Shown: positions 43,013 to 52,910 of the stretch, piece by piece | Position numbering within the stretch: position 1 is the first letter of the stretch | Layout of the letters: every line of letters begins with the position of its first letter | DNA from: an uncultured Roseobacter sp. | GTDB taxonomy: Bacteria; Pseudomonadota; Alphaproteobacteria; Rhodobacterales; Rhodobacteraceae | Direction: 5' to 3' | NCBI GenBank assembly: GCA_947488305.1 | Contig: CANKZM010000012.1 | Span: 1-64,000 of the forward strand | DNA length: 64,000 nt | Translations under genes and position numbers: made by a program | Notes under the pieces: model-generated | What the model saw: only the letters and a program-made list of their open reading frames with translations | Told to the model about the DNA's origin: nothing | The model's database searches: none

Positions 43013-43099
43013 TGACAAATGCCAGTCATCAGCCCGTCACATTTTGTTAGTGAATTGCAGCGCACCGCGTGGCGCACGAGTAAGGTAAGGACGAAACCG

Positions 43100-43774
43100 T
43101 TGGTCTTCAAACGCAGAGATCCAAAAAGCTGGCCTCGGGCCCTGCTGGATGTCCTGTGGCCACGCGGCGGATGGGCCCGCGCCTTTCATTATGTCAAACA
43201 TCGGATGCGGCGGTTGCCGGACAGCCCCGAAAGGATTGCCCGCGGGGTTTTTGCGGGCGTTTTCGCCTCCTTCACCCCGTTCTACGGTTTTCACTTTTTT
43301 ATTGCAGCGGGGCTTGCAACGCTCATGCGCGGCAATGTTATCGCGTCGCTCATGGCCACGTTTTTTGGCAACCCTCTGACGTATGTTCCGATTGGTGTCG
43401 CGGCGCTTTCAACCGGGCATTGGCTGCTCGGCGATACAGTAGACGAGAGGGTCCACAGATCCTTTGGTGGAAAGTTCGTGGATGCCGGCGCTGATCTCAA
43501 AGACAACTTCATCGCGATGTTTACCGATGCCACTGCCGACTGGTCCCGGCTTGAAGTGTTTTATGACGAAATATTTTTCCCTTATATGGTCGGCGGCATC
43601 CTTCCGGGGATTTTCTTTGGCGCAGTTTGCTATTATCTATCGGTTCCGGTGATCCGTGTTTATCAGAAGCGACGCAAGGGCATGATCAAATCCAAACTGG
43701 GCGCGATCAAGGCCAAGGCAGCTGCCAAAGCGGAAGCAAAACGCAAAGCGGACCACCCACCAGCCGGGGAATGA
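43100..43774 (+). CDS. DUF2062 family membrane protein
   Basis: The 224-residue protein has the DUF2062 core: PERIARGVFAGVFASFTPFY, GNVIASLMATFFGNPLTYVP and a final helix IRVYQKRRKG, with about four membrane helices and a Lys/Ala-rich C-terminal tail (IKAKAAAKAEAKRKADH). The start is probably TTG 43100 (LVFKRRDPKSW), since AAGGTAAGGA lies eight bases upstream; a frame open from 43019 adds an unlike leader. It sits between rsh and pdxJ, the usual order in this family. Function is unknown. Confidence 0.85.
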   Translation: MVFKRRDPKSWPRALLDVLWPRGGWARAFHYVKHRMRRLPDSPERIARGVFAGVFASFTPFYGFHFFIAAGLATLMRGNVIASLMATFFGNPLTYVPIGVAALSTGHWLLGDTVDERVHRSFGGKFVDAGADLKDNFIAMFTDATADWSRLEVFYDEIFFPYMVGGILPGIFFGAVCYYLSVPVIRVYQKRRKGMIKSKLGAIKAKAAAKAEAKRKADHPPAGE

Positions 43775-43799
43775 CCTGAACTCAAGGGGAGGGCGCTTT

Positions 43800-44549
43800 A
43801 TGTCCAATCAGGGAAAACTACGCCTCGGCGTCAATATCGACCACGTTGCTACCGTCCGGAATGCGCGTGGTGGTGCCTATCCAGATCCGCTGCGTGCTGC
43901 ACGCATTGCCGAAGCCGCCGGAGCGGATGGTATAACCGCGCACCTGCGGGAGGACCGGCGTCACATTTCGGATGCGGATATCGAAGGTTTGATGGACGTT
44001 CTTACGGTGCCCCTCAATTTTGAGATGGCAGCCACGGAAGAAATGCAGAAGATTGCACTCCGCCATAAGCCGCATGCGGTCTGTATTGTTCCCGAGAAAC
44101 GCGAAGAACGTACAACCGAGGGTGGATTAGAGGTGGCGCGTGAGGAAAACCGATTGGCACATTTTATCGCGCCATTGCGGGAGGCGGGCTGCCGTGTTTC
44201 GATCTTTATTGCCGCAGAACAACGCCAGATTGAAGCCGCGCACCGCATCGGTGCTGAAGTGATCGAGCTTCACACCGGCGCTTACTGCGATGCCCACGCG
44301 GAGGAAGATTTCGAAAAACGTGACGCCGAGCTGAAAAGCCTTGAAAACATGTCATCTTTTGCCCATTCACTTGGCTTGGAGGTGCACGCTGGGCACGGTC
44401 TGACCTACGAAACTGTCCAGCCTGTAGCTGCATTTCCTGAGGTTATGGAGCTGAATATCGGCCACTTTTTGATCGGTGAATCGATATTTCTTGGCCTTGA
44501 GCAAGCAATCAAAGAGATGCGCCGTTTGATGGATGAGGCGAGAAGTTGA
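43800..44549 (+). CDS. pdxJ: Pyridoxine 5'-phosphate synthase
   Basis: The 249-residue TIM-barrel enzyme joins 1-deoxyxylulose 5-phosphate and aminoacetone phosphate to form pyridoxine 5'-phosphate. Motifs: LGVNIDHVATVRNARGG, DGITAHLREDRRHISDADI, NFEMAATEEMQKIAL, CIVPEKREERTTEGGL, IELHTGAYC and GLEVHAGHGLTYETVQPVAA. AAGGGGAGGGC precedes ATG 43800. Confidence 0.96.
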   Translation: MSNQGKLRLGVNIDHVATVRNARGGAYPDPLRAARIAEAAGADGITAHLREDRRHISDADIEGLMDVLTVPLNFEMAATEEMQKIALRHKPHAVCIVPEKREERTTEGGLEVAREENRLAHFIAPLREAGCRVSIFIAAEQRQIEAAHRIGAEVIELHTGAYCDAHAEEDFEKRDAELKSLENMSSFAHSLGLEVHAGHGLTYETVQPVAAFPEVMELNIGHFLIGESIFLGLEQAIKEMRRLMDEARS

Positions 44550-44638
44550 CGTTGCGTCATTATTTGCCACAGAATCGCCTTATTTCCTCTCTAGGTTGCG
44601 AAGGGTATTTTTATTTTCAATTTTTTTGGGGTGGGTCC

Positions 44639-45070
44639 ATGTCGATACGGGTCTGTCGTTTTTGTCTAAATTATTGCGTTGCATTGGTCTGCACATTTCT
44701 TTTGGTGCGTCTCATCGGGATGCTCTCTGGCCTGAGTACCGGCTACGCGTCACTGCTGGTATTGCCATTGTTCGTCGTGGCCACACTTGAAGGAAAGTCG
44801 TTTGCACGCCTGCGGCGCGCGCAACCGCGCAAGCGGCAGTCCCTCGCCGCGAGTTTGCAGATGATGGTTCTGGCACTTGTTGTCGGCACCGCATTCTACA
44901 TTCTGGGTCGGCAATTCATACCTGGCGTCGTTTCGCTCTTGGCGTTGCCTGCAATTGACAACATCTGGCTGGCTGTAGCGATTATCAGCGGCGGAACCTT
45001 GATCGTTCTGCGGCTGGGGTACGCCTTTGGGCTTGCATCGGAGCTGAAAGGACAGCAATCCTCCGGGTAG
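44639..45070 (+). CDS. Small membrane protein (ABZJ_00895-like)
   Basis: The 143-residue protein has four predicted helices, among them CLNYCVALVCTFLLVRLIGM, YASLLVLPLFVVATLEGKSF and SLQMMVLALVVGTAFYILGR. The order of helices and the short basic loop (FARLRRAQPRKRQS) recall the uncharacterised ABZJ_00895 family. ATG 44639 follows GGGTGGGT; a longer frame from 44546 overlaps pdxJ. No function is known. It is read in the same direction as lysE and acpS. Confidence 0.6.
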   Translation: MSIRVCRFCLNYCVALVCTFLLVRLIGMLSGLSTGYASLLVLPLFVVATLEGKSFARLRRAQPRKRQSLAASLQMMVLALVVGTAFYILGRQFIPGVVSLLALPAIDNIWLAVAIISGGTLIVLRLGYAFGLASELKGQQSSG

Positions 45071-45094
45071 TTTGGACTGGTCGGAGCGTTGTAA

Positions 45095-45721
45095 ATGTCC
45101 GAAGGCGAAATGCTGATCCCGCTTTCAGCGCTGCTGATCGGGTGGATGGTCGCCGGGGGAAGCCCCGGGCCAGCGACCCTGGCGATTTCCGGTACATCGA
45201 TGCAGCAGGGCCGCCTGGCGGGTCTGACGATTGCGGCGGGCGTATTGCTCGGCTCGGCATCCTGGGGCATCGCGGCAGGTCTTGGGTTCTCAGCAATCAT
45301 GGTGTCGAATGCCTGGTTGTTTGAAACCTTAAAGTACATCGGTGCAGCTTATCTGATGTATCTGGCTCTGAAGTCGCTTCGCTCAGCGTGGCGTGGTCAG
45401 CATGTTCTTCAAGTACAGGTTCCCCCGCGCCGCCTGTTCGCCAAAGGGGTTCTGTTGCACCTTACAAACCCCAAGGCTGTTTTGTCCTGGGGCGCAATCT
45501 ATGCCATTGCGCTGCCTGCGACGGCGGGTCCTTGGGCTGTCTGGTCTCTCTTTGGGTGGCTCTTCTCTTGCTCAATCATTGTGTTTTTTGGCTATGCGAT
45601 GCTTTTTTCATCCGAGCCGGTCGTGCGCGGTTACCTCCGGGCAAAGCGGCTGTTTGATGTCGCGTTCGGCGTTCTGTTCGGGATGGCCAGCCTTAAGATC
45701 ATGACGGCGCGGCTGGTATGA
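45095..45721 (+). CDS. LysE/RhtB family translocator
   Basis: The 208-residue protein has six predicted membrane helices and the LysE signature near the start: [20 protein letters not shown]. The second half carries [20 protein letters not shown], typical of LysE/RhtB exporters of amino acids or homoserine derivatives. The solute cannot be named. Its stop overlaps the acpS ATG by 4 bp. Confidence 0.9.
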   Translation: MSEGEMLIPLSALLIGWMVAGGSPGPATLAISGTSMQQGRLAGLTIAAGVLLGSASWGIAAGLGFSAIMVSNAWLFETLKYIGAAYLMYLALKSLRSAWRGQHVLQVQVPPRRLFAKGVLLHLTNPKAVLSWGAIYAIALPATAGPWAVWSLFGWLFSCSIIVFFGYAMLFSSEPVVRGYLRAKRLFDVAFGVLFGMASLKIMTARLV

Positions 45722-46122
45722 TCCTCGGTATCGGAACTGATCTTGCGAATATCGAGCGTATCCAGGGGACGCTAGACCGATTTGGCGACCGTTTTCGCAA
45801 CCGCGTGTTTACCGCGACAGAGCAACAAAAGGCTGAGCGTCGACGTGATGTTGCCGGAACCTATGCCAAGCGATGGGCGGCAAAAGAAGCCTGTTCCAAA
45901 GCTCTAGGTACAGGATTGGCCATGGGAATTGCGTGGAAGGATATGTCTGTCACCAACCTAAGGTCCGGCCAACCCGTCATGCATGTGACAGGGTGGGCGA
46001 AGGAACGTTTGGACGCGATGACACCTAAAGGTCATGACGCGGTCATCCATGTGACGTTGACGGATGACCATCCTTGGGCACAGGCATTTGTCGTGATTGA
46101 AGCCCTTCCACACCGTTCATAA
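45718..46122 (+). CDS. acpS: Holo-[acyl-carrier-protein] synthase
   Basis: The 134-residue enzyme transfers phosphopantetheine from CoA to acyl carrier protein. The conserved Mg and CoA sites are visible: [12 protein letters not shown] with the Asp, [12 protein letters not shown], and [20 protein letters not shown] with the Glu and Lys. The C-terminus reads [20 protein letters not shown]. It is followed by a 145-bp gap and lepB. Confidence 0.95.
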   Translation: MILGIGTDLANIERIQGTLDRFGDRFRNRVFTATEQQKAERRRDVAGTYAKRWAAKEACSKALGTGLAMGIAWKDMSVTNLRSGQPVMHVTGWAKERLDAMTPKGHDAVIHVTLTDDHPWAQAFVVIEALPHRS

Positions 46123-46267
46123 AGCACGTCCCAAAACGAAGTTTCTGAGGCATCACGCAGTGCGACGTTATGGGTATGGTCAATCCATCCCATATACAGG
46201 CGGCTCGCCTTGACACTACCGGCCCCCGCCCTCATTACGAGCCAAACCATTGAACGGAGCCTGCCCG

Positions 46268-47107
46268 ATGGCCGCGAAAGAAGAAAAATCCGGAAATGCC
46301 ATTGTCGAGACGATCAAAACGATTGTCTACGCACTGCTTATTGCAGGTGTCTTTCGGACCCTTTTCTTTCAACCTTTCTGGATCCCTTCAGGGTCAATGA
46401 AAGAGACGCTTCTCGTCGGTGATTTCCTCTTCGTCAACAAGATGGTCTACGGTTATTCCTACGCCTCCTGCCCGAGCATCATCATCCCGCGTTTCGGGAT
46501 CAATATGGATGCCAAGAAGATCTGCGGCGTGTTTGATGGCGATAACACGCGCTTTATGGGTGGTGAGCCCGAACGCGGTGATGTGATCGTTTTCCGGCAC
46601 CCCGTTACCGGGCGAGACTACATCAAACGGCTGATTGGTTTGCCGGGTGAGTCCATTCAGATGCGGGATGGCGTAATCTTTATCAACGGTGAACCTGTGC
46701 CGCAGGAACCTGCAGGCACGTTTAGTGAGATGATGGAGCCCCAGGGCCCCGAAGGTCGTCGTCCGCGCTGTAGCAATGGACCCGTTGGAGATGGCGGCGA
46801 ATGCCTCAAGCAGCGTGCCATTGAAACACTACCCAATGGCGAAACGCATGTAGTGCTCGACATAGCGCCTCAGGCATCGGATCGGACGGGCGTCTATACG
46901 GTACCGGAAGGGCACTACTTTTTTATGGGTGACAATCGGGACAACTCCGCCGACAGCCGCTTGGCGCAGCAGGTTCGCGGTGTTGGCTTTGTCCCTTATG
47001 AAAACCTGATTGGACGCGCGGACCGTATCATGTTTTCGTCAGGCGGTCGCTCCATGCTGTTTTTCTGGACATGGCGCGGCGATCGTTTCTTCAAGAGGGT
47101 TGAGTGA
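46268..47107 (+). CDS. lepB: Signal peptidase I
   Basis: The 279-residue membrane protease removes signal peptides. One N-terminal helix ([20 protein letters not shown]) is followed by the catalytic Ser in [14 protein letters not shown] (residue 43) and the Lys in [13 protein letters not shown]. The late box [17 protein letters not shown] is typical. It has the 279-residue length normal for Rhodobacteraceae. Its stop overlaps rnc by 4 bp, giving the lepB-rnc-era operon. Confidence 0.96.
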   Translation: MAAKEEKSGNAIVETIKTIVYALLIAGVFRTLFFQPFWIPSGSMKETLLVGDFLFVNKMVYGYSYASCPSIIIPRFGINMDAKKICGVFDGDNTRFMGGEPERGDVIVFRHPVTGRDYIKRLIGLPGESIQMRDGVIFINGEPVPQEPAGTFSEMMEPQGPEGRRPRCSNGPVGDGGECLKQRAIETLPNGETHVVLDIAPQASDRTGVYTVPEGHYFFMGDNRDNSADSRLAQQVRGVGFVPYENLIGRADRIMFSSGGRSMLFFWTWRGDRFFKRVE

Positions 47108-47790
47108 AACTCTCGGCTGAACTGAGGGCCTTTCAAGAACGGCTGGGCCATCAGTTCAAAAAGCCGGAGTTGCTGGCACAAGCGGTGACGCATGCCTCGA
47201 TGTCCTCGACCAACCGGGATGATAACCAGCGGATGGAATTCCTCGGAGACAGGGTTCTGGGCCTTGTCATGGCCGAAGCACTGCTTGCGCTCGATAGAGG
47301 CGCTACTGAGGGTCAATTGGCACCCCGCTTCAATGCGCTCGTGCGCAAAGAGACCTGCGCCGACGTTGCCCGAGAGGTTGATCTTGGCGCGGTGTTGCGA
47401 CTGGGGCGGTCCGAGATGTTATCCGGCGGGCGCCGCAAGCAGGCGCTATTGGGAGATGCTATTGAGGCCGTGATTGCCGCAGTATACCTCGACGGCGGTT
47501 TTGATGCAGCCAAGGATCTGATCCTTCGGTTGTGGGGAACGCGGGTACTGGAGGTCAAAGAGGACGCACGCGACCCAAAAACCGCCCTGCAGGAATGGGC
47601 ACAGGCACGCGGCCTGAAACCGCCGCGGTATGAAGAAGTCAAAAGACAAGGCCCCGATCACGCGCCGGTCTTTACGATCGCCGCCCGTCTCGCGACAGGC
47701 GACAGCTTTGAAGCAACAGCCGGTTCAAAGCGACAGGCGGAACAAGCTGCGGCCGAAGCGCTGTTGGCCAAGTTGGAGAAAGACGCATGA
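47104..47790 (+). CDS. rnc: Ribonuclease III
   Basis: The 228-residue enzyme cuts double-stranded RNA in rRNA processing. The RNase III signature is [20 protein letters not shown] near residues 41-60, with the second acidic pair in [20 protein letters not shown]. The dsRNA-binding domain follows ([38 protein letters not shown]). Start and stop overlap the neighbours by 4 bp each. Confidence 0.96.
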   Translation: MKLSAELRAFQERLGHQFKKPELLAQAVTHASMSSTNRDDNQRMEFLGDRVLGLVMAEALLALDRGATEGQLAPRFNALVRKETCADVAREVDLGAVLRLGRSEMLSGGRRKQALLGDAIEAVIAAVYLDGGFDAAKDLILRLWGTRVLEVKEDARDPKTALQEWAQARGLKPPRYEEVKRQGPDHAPVFTIAARLATGDSFEATAGSKRQAEQAAAEALLAKLEKDA

Positions 47791-48695
47791 GCACGCGCGC
47801 TGGGTTTGTCGCACTGATCGGAGAGCCAAACGCAGGCAAGTCCACCCTACTTAACCGTATGGTGGGCGCTAAGGTTTCTATCGTTACGCATAAAGTGCAG
47901 ACCACCCGTGCCCGCATCCGTGGTGTCGCAATGGAAGGTGATGCTCAGATCGTATTTGTTGACACGCCAGGGCTCTTCCAACCCCGCAGGCGCCTTGATC
48001 GCGCCATGGTGGCCGCGGCGTGGGGTGGGGCGTCGGACGCCGATGTTGTTGTCCTGATGATAGAAGCGCACCGGGGTGTCACGGAAGGCGTCGAACGAAT
48101 CCTCGAAGGGCTTGCAGAGATCGGGCAGGGGCGTCCCGTAGCGCTCGCGATCAACAAGATCGACCGTGTGAAAGCCGAAGCATTGCTTGGACTGAGCAAA
48201 GATCTCAATGAACGGTTCGAATTTGCGGAAACGTTCATGATCTCTGCTGAGCGCGGCCACGGCGTAGATGCCTTGCGGGCATGGCTGGCCGGCATGCTTC
48301 CAGAAGGACCATGGCTGTATCCAGAGGATCAGATCGCCGACTTGCCGATGCGCATGATCGCTGCCGAAATGACACGGGAAAAGCTGACACTCCGTTTGCA
48401 CCAGGAACTGCCCTATCAGCTCACGGTTGAGACAGAAAACTGGGAAGAACGCAAAGACGGTTCGGCCAAGATAGATCAACTCATCTACGTGGTGCGGGAT
48501 GGGCACAAAGGGATCGTTCTGGGACATAAGGGCGAAACCATCAAGGCGGTCTCCAAGGCGGCGCGCGAGGAACTGGAGGAATTCCTGGGCCGCCGTGTTC
48601 ACTTGTTCTTGCAGGTCAAGGTACGGTCAAATTGGCTTGATGAGGCCGAACGGTATTCCGAAATGGGCTTGGATTTCAAAGACGGAAACGCTTGA
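47787..48695 (+). CDS. era: GTPase Era
   Basis: The 302-residue protein is a ribosome-assembly GTPase: P-loop [16 protein letters not shown] (residues 12-27), switch [17 protein letters not shown] (G3), NKID (G4) and SAERGHG (G5). A C-terminal KH domain ([29 protein letters not shown]) binds the 16S rRNA 3' end. It completes the lepB-rnc-era block. Confidence 0.96.
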   Translation: MSTRAGFVALIGEPNAGKSTLLNRMVGAKVSIVTHKVQTTRARIRGVAMEGDAQIVFVDTPGLFQPRRRLDRAMVAAAWGGASDADVVVLMIEAHRGVTEGVERILEGLAEIGQGRPVALAINKIDRVKAEALLGLSKDLNERFEFAETFMISAERGHGVDALRAWLAGMLPEGPWLYPEDQIADLPMRMIAAEMTREKLTLRLHQELPYQLTVETENWEERKDGSAKIDQLIYVVRDGHKGIVLGHKGETIKAVSKAAREELEEFLGRRVHLFLQVKVRSNWLDEAERYSEMGLDFKDGNA

Positions 48696-48755
48696 GTGTT
48701 TCCGCAGCGTGAAACTTTGCTTTGGTTTCGGAAGCGCTGAGCAGGTGGAAGCAAC

Positions 48756-49085
48756 ATGACGCGTTTGACATCAAGATTCTGGGTGGATGCCTACCTCGCG
48801 CGGTTAAGGCTGGAGAATATTCCAGCGTTTGTTGTCCGTCACGGGGATGACACCGCTGGCAGCGTGTTGGTCAAACTGAACACACTTGACGGTAACGCCT
48901 GCCTTTACCAGCGGAGCTACGACTTGATGGCAGACAAACGAGCCTGGTCCGTTCTTGCTGAAGGTGAGGAGCGCACCGTGGACGAGGCCGTAGAGCGGCA
49001 GCGCGGGTTTGATCCAGATATCTGGGTAGTAGAAGTTGAGGACCGACAGGGGCGCCACAACCTGGACGCCGCCGGGCTGGACTGA
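48756..49085 (+). CDS. DUF1491 family protein
   Basis: The 109-residue protein begins with [20 protein letters not shown], then [39 protein letters not shown]. This is the DUF1491 pattern, a small alphaproteobacterial family of unknown function regularly found next to recO. Its stop overlaps the recO start at the shared A (TGATGG), so they are translated together. Confidence 0.85.
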   Translation: MTRLTSRFWVDAYLARLRLENIPAFVVRHGDDTAGSVLVKLNTLDGNACLYQRSYDLMADKRAWSVLAEGEERTVDEAVERQRGFDPDIWVVEVEDRQGRHNLDAAGLD

Positions 49086-49816
49086 TGGACTGGCGTGATC
49101 AGGGCATATTGCTGAGTACGCGCCGCCACGGTGAAAGTTCCGCCATTATTGAAGTTTTTACGCCGGAGCGCGGCCGACATGTTGGCGTCGTACGCGGGGG
49201 AAGCAGCCGCAAGATCGCGCCGATCCTGCAGCCCGGTGCTCAGTTGGATGTTGCCTGGCGCGCGCGCCTCGAAGATCACATCGGCAGCTTCAACGTGGAA
49301 CTGATACGCAGTCGAGCCGCGGCCGCGCTAGAGGACCGATTGGCACTGGCCGGGCTGAATGCTGTTACGGCTCTGCTTTCCTACTGTTTGCCTGAACGTG
49401 CAGCGCATGCCGCGCTGTACCATGAAACAGAGCGACTGCTGGATTTACTCGATCAAATCGAGATCTGGCCGCTGGCCTATCTGCGGTGGGAAGTCCGTTT
49501 GCTGAATGACATGGGATATGCCTTGGAGTTAGAGCGCTGCGCCGTAACAGGTACCGACGAAGACCTTGTATATGTCTCGCCAAAATCCGGGAGGGCAGTG
49601 TCGCGTGCCGCTGCCGGGGAATGGGCTGACAGGTTATTGCCTTTGCCCGCTATTTTGCGGGGAGACGGGGATGCGCCCGATGCGGAAATCGTAGAAGCTT
49701 TCACGACAACGGGATATTTTCTGCACGAACACCTCGCGCGAGATTTAGGCCATAAACCCTTGCCAGACGCACGCGCGCGGTTCGTGGAGGCGTTCCAAAA
49801 GCGGCTGTCGCAATGA
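49085..49816 (+). CDS. recO: DNA repair protein RecO
   Basis: The 243-residue protein has the RecO OB-fold start ([20 protein letters not shown], then [20 protein letters not shown]) and the helical C-terminal part ([20 protein letters not shown], then a CAVTG segment). The second zinc-finger cysteines seen in some RecO proteins are not evident. It helps load RecA in gap repair. Confidence 0.93.
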   Translation: MDWRDQGILLSTRRHGESSAIIEVFTPERGRHVGVVRGGSSRKIAPILQPGAQLDVAWRARLEDHIGSFNVELIRSRAAAALEDRLALAGLNAVTALLSYCLPERAAHAALYHETERLLDLLDQIEIWPLAYLRWEVRLLNDMGYALELERCAVTGTDEDLVYVSPKSGRAVSRAAAGEWADRLLPLPAILRGDGDAPDAEIVEAFTTTGYFLHEHLARDLGHKPLPDARARFVEAFQKRLSQ

Positions 49817-49839
49817 ACGCATCAGAACCTGCGTTCGCG

Positions 49840-50361
49840 CTACTTCAAGGCGATAATGAGATCGACCAGCGTGTCAAACGACTGAACCGCTTGCTTTTTC
49901 TTGGCAATTGCGGGCAAGCCGACCAACGCGCCAAGACAGCTTCGCGCAAAATCATCGTTCGAAACGCCGAGTTGATTAAGCAGGTTGATAAAGTATTTCA
50001 ACCTTTCTGCATCCACCTGCGCAACCGCTTTTGCGACGGGTTTTTCGGAAAGCGCCCAGGCCCGCATGGCGGGGTCATGCACTCTGGACAAAACATCTCT
50101 GCCGAATCGACGAAGTCGATGTTCCGCACTGCCACTTTCCTCCAGCGCTTGAACAACGTCAGTGAATGCCTGATTTTGCCATTGCTTAACGACAGCAGCT
50201 TGAAAATCGGGTACGTCCTTGAAATGCCAGTAGAATGAACCCTTTGTCGTGCCGATTTTTCGGGCAAGAGACTCGGCCGCGAGGGCATTCGGCCCCGCGG
50301 TAACCAATTCCGATAAGCCTGCATCAATCCAGACCTGTGGGGAAAGCCTTTGACGTTTCAT
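49840..50361 (-). CDS. TetR-family transcriptional regulator
   Basis: The 173-residue protein has the TetR helix-turn-helix at residues about 9-52: VWIDAGLSELVTAGPNALAA, ESLARKIGTTKGSFYWHF. The C-terminal part is a helical ligand domain. It lies 23 bp from the recO stop on the opposite strand and 120 bp upstream of the mcd start region on the same strand, so it could regulate mcd; no operator was identified. Confidence 0.85.
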   Translation of the reverse strand: MKRQRLSPQVWIDAGLSELVTAGPNALAAESLARKIGTTKGSFYWHFKDVPDFQAAVVKQWQNQAFTDVVQALEESGSAEHRLRRFGRDVLSRVHDPAMRAWALSEKPVAKAVAQVDAERLKYFINLLNQLGVSNDDFARSCLGALVGLPAIAKKKQAVQSFDTLVDLIIALK

Positions 50362-50480
50362 GCCTCAGCCATAGGTTGCAACGTGCAATGCTGCAACTGC
50401 AAAATAGTCGCACGCAATACCTTCGCGTATGCAGCGATCCGAAATGAGAGGATTGACGCCGAAGCAAACTCGCAGAGCTC

Positions 50481-52166
50481 TCAGCCCAGCAAACGTCTCG
50501 CAATGACCTGTGCCTGAATCTCTGCAGCACCTTCAAAGATGTTCAAAATACGGGCATCGCACAGCACGCGGCTGATTTTGTATTCGAGGGCAAATCCATT
50601 TCCGCCATGAATCTGAAGGCCATTGTCGGCGGCGGCCCATGCAACCCGCGCGCCCAGAAGTTTGGCCATTCCTGCCTCCACATCGCACCGCCGCCCTTCG
50701 TCCTTCTCGAAAGCCGAGAAGTAGGTAAGTTGCCGTGCGATCATGATTTCCACCGCCATCATGGCTAGCTTGCTCGACACCCGAGGGAAGTCGATGAGCG
50801 ACTTCCCGAACTGCTTGCGATCCTGTGCGTATTGCATGGAGATATCCAACGCAGACTGCGCCACACCGATGGCGCGCGCTGCGGTCTGGATGCGGGCGGA
50901 TTCGAAGGTTTCCATCAACTGCTTGAACCCTTTGCCTTCTTCGCCGCCGAGGAGGTTTTCGCCTTTGACATGGAAGTTGTCGAAGCCAAGCTCGTATTCC
51001 TTCATGCCACGATACCCTAGGACTTCGATCTCGCCGCCTGTCATACCCTCTGATGGGAAGGGGTTTTCATCCGTGCCGGGCGTTTTTTCTGCAAGGAACA
51101 TCGACAGTCCGCGGTAGTCCGTCGTGTCCGGATCAGTGCGGGCGAGCAGAGTCATCACATGGGTGCGCGATGCATGGGTAATCCAGGTTTTATTGCCCGT
51201 AATCCGATAGCCGTTTTCGTCCTTGACCGCGCGCGTTCGCAGGCTGCCCAGATCCGACCCGGTGTTTGGTTCTGTAAACACGGCGGTCGGCAGAGTTTCC
51301 GCCGAGGCGAGTTGCGGGAGCCACTTCTCCTTTTGAGCTTGCGTACCGCCGGCAATGATCAGTTCCGCCGCAATCTCGGACCGGGTCCCCAATGACCCCA
51401 CGCCAATATAGCCCCGGGACAACTCCTCAGACACCACACACATGGACGCCTTGGACAACCCAAACCCGCCATATTCCTCCGGGATTGTGAGCCCGAATAC
51501 GCCCATTTCGGCAAGCTCTTCGATCACCTCGATCGGGACCAGTTCATCATTGAGGTGCCAGTCATGTGCAAAGGGTTCTACTTTCTCAACCGCATAGCGC
51601 CGAAACTGCTCGCGGATCATCTCAAGCTCTTCGTCCAGACCTGACGCGCCGACGGTGATGTTGGCAGAATGCTCCTGCATCAACTCCACAAGTCGTGTGC
51701 GCGCCGCCTGTGTGTTGCCGGATTGCGTGAGAGACATGATCGCCGGTTCCATAAGTCCACGCATCTCGGGCTGCGTCAGCCCTAGATCCTGAAGCCGGAC
51801 GATCTCACCCTGGTTCATTTGGATACCGCCGTAGATTTGCCAGAGGTATTCGCCAAATGCGATTTGATGAATGAGCTGTTCGGTCTCTCCAAATTTCCCT
51901 TCTGACTGAAGTGTTTCGGCCCAATGCTGCATCTGTTTCAGGGACTGAGTATATGTCGCGAGCCATGCCAGACCGTGGGCGGCGGTCTGATGCGCTTCAA
52001 TCAGCGCACCGGACACGTGATCGTCAGCACTCACCATGGATTTTACGCGGCTTTTTGCAGTTTCCAGAAGAGCCTCGACAGGCGGGACGGCGGCCGCCGT
52101 CAATGACAACAGGTCCTCCATGATGATGGGTGCGTCAAATCCGGTATCTTGTCCGTCGTGAGCCAT
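50481..52166 (-). CDS. mcd: (2S)-methylsuccinyl-CoA dehydrogenase
   Basis: The 561-residue protein is an acyl-CoA dehydrogenase with an N-terminal extension of about 170 helical residues, the length and layout of Mcd of the ethylmalonyl-CoA pathway. The FAD enzyme core starts near 175: FGLTIPEEYGGFGLSKASMC, TAVFTEPNTGSDLGSLRTRA, ITGNKTWITHASRTHVMTLL and GMTGGEIEVLGYRGMKEYEL, ending with ILNIFEGAAEIQAQVIARRL, in which the Glu of EGA is the expected base. The pathway assimilates acetyl-CoA and converts methylsuccinyl-CoA to mesaconyl-C1-CoA. Start ATG 52166 is preferred over one eight codons upstream. Confidence 0.88.
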   Translation of the reverse strand: MAHDGQDTGFDAPIIMEDLLSLTAAAVPPVEALLETAKSRVKSMVSADDHVSGALIEAHQTAAHGLAWLATYTQSLKQMQHWAETLQSEGKFGETEQLIHQIAFGEYLWQIYGGIQMNQGEIVRLQDLGLTQPEMRGLMEPAIMSLTQSGNTQAARTRLVELMQEHSANITVGASGLDEELEMIREQFRRYAVEKVEPFAHDWHLNDELVPIEVIEELAEMGVFGLTIPEEYGGFGLSKASMCVVSEELSRGYIGVGSLGTRSEIAAELIIAGGTQAQKEKWLPQLASAETLPTAVFTEPNTGSDLGSLRTRAVKDENGYRITGNKTWITHASRTHVMTLLARTDPDTTDYRGLSMFLAEKTPGTDENPFPSEGMTGGEIEVLGYRGMKEYELGFDNFHVKGENLLGGEEGKGFKQLMETFESARIQTAARAIGVAQSALDISMQYAQDRKQFGKSLIDFPRVSSKLAMMAVEIMIARQLTYFSAFEKDEGRRCDVEAGMAKLLGARVAWAAADNGLQIHGGNGFALEYKISRVLCDARILNIFEGAAEIQAQVIARRLLG

Positions 52167-52322
52167 TTCAACATCCTCTTTTTTTCCCAAGCCGGTGTAA
52201 TCCTTTCGCAGGTGCAGCGCAACAAAAATACACGGGGAAGCAATAAATTGGACGAAAATTACAATGAGGATCGCTGATTATGTTGCGCCGCAGAATTCTA
52301 GTGTTGTAATTCCAAACGAAAA

Positions 52323-52346
52323 AACCCGCAGCAGATGCTGCGGGTT
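52323..52346 (-). terminator. Terminator of the XRE gene
   Basis: AACCCGCAGC and GCTGCGGGTT form a perfect 10-bp stem with loop AGAT. On the minus strand it is followed by a run of T (complement of the AAAAAA at about 52319-52324), so it ends the message of the gene stopping at 52422. Confidence 0.8.
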
Positions 52347-52421
52347 GGCACTTGTTACAAATACAAAACTTTAAATTCGCCTTAGTGCCAAGCGGAGGTA
52401 CTCCCGTTCGGCAAATTCAGA

Positions 52422-52781
52422 TCAGGATTGGCGTGCTACGGTTACGCCGGACACATCTTCGATGAAGGTCACGATTCGCGACTTCACGGTGTCGTCTCGG
52501 ATCGCGGCCAATGCTGTCACGATCTCCAGACTGGGATCGCGGTCACTGGCCGACCGCGTGGCGGCATCGAGCCCTTCGAAGAAATACGATGTCGGTACGT
52601 CCAAGATCCGCGACAGCTCGTAAAGACGGCTTGCTGCGATTCGATTGGAACCGATCTCGTACTTTTGGATTTGCTGGAAGGACAGATCAAGCTCGCGCGC
52701 AACATCTGTCTGGGACAGGCGTCGCATCGTGCGCAGCTGTTTCAATTTCCTACCGACGTGAACATCAACTGGGTGGGACAT
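52422..52781 (-). CDS. XRE-family transcriptional regulator
   Basis: The 119-residue protein has a Cro/C1-type helix-turn-helix at residues about 10-65: VGRKLKQLRTMRRLSQTDVA, RELDLSFQQIQKYEIGSNRI, then LYELSRILDVPTSYFFEGLD. The C-terminal tail is acidic and has a helical stretch (ALAAIRDDTVKSRIVTFIED). The MSHPVDVHVGRKL start resembles other Rhodobacteraceae regulators of this kind. It is divergent from the LysR-like gene at 52911. Confidence 0.9.
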   Translation of the reverse strand: MSHPVDVHVGRKLKQLRTMRRLSQTDVARELDLSFQQIQKYEIGSNRIAASRLYELSRILDVPTSYFFEGLDAATRSASDRDPSLEIVTALAAIRDDTVKSRIVTFIEDVSGVTVARQS

Positions 52782-52910
52782 AACGTTTACTACCTCTAAC
52801 TCCTCTTGCTTCACTCATCGCGGGAATCAGTCTCTCGTTCAACTGGATACCTTTTTCATTTTTTTGACTAAATTTTTACACCTACTGGGTGAAAAATGTT
52901 GCATTAGTGG

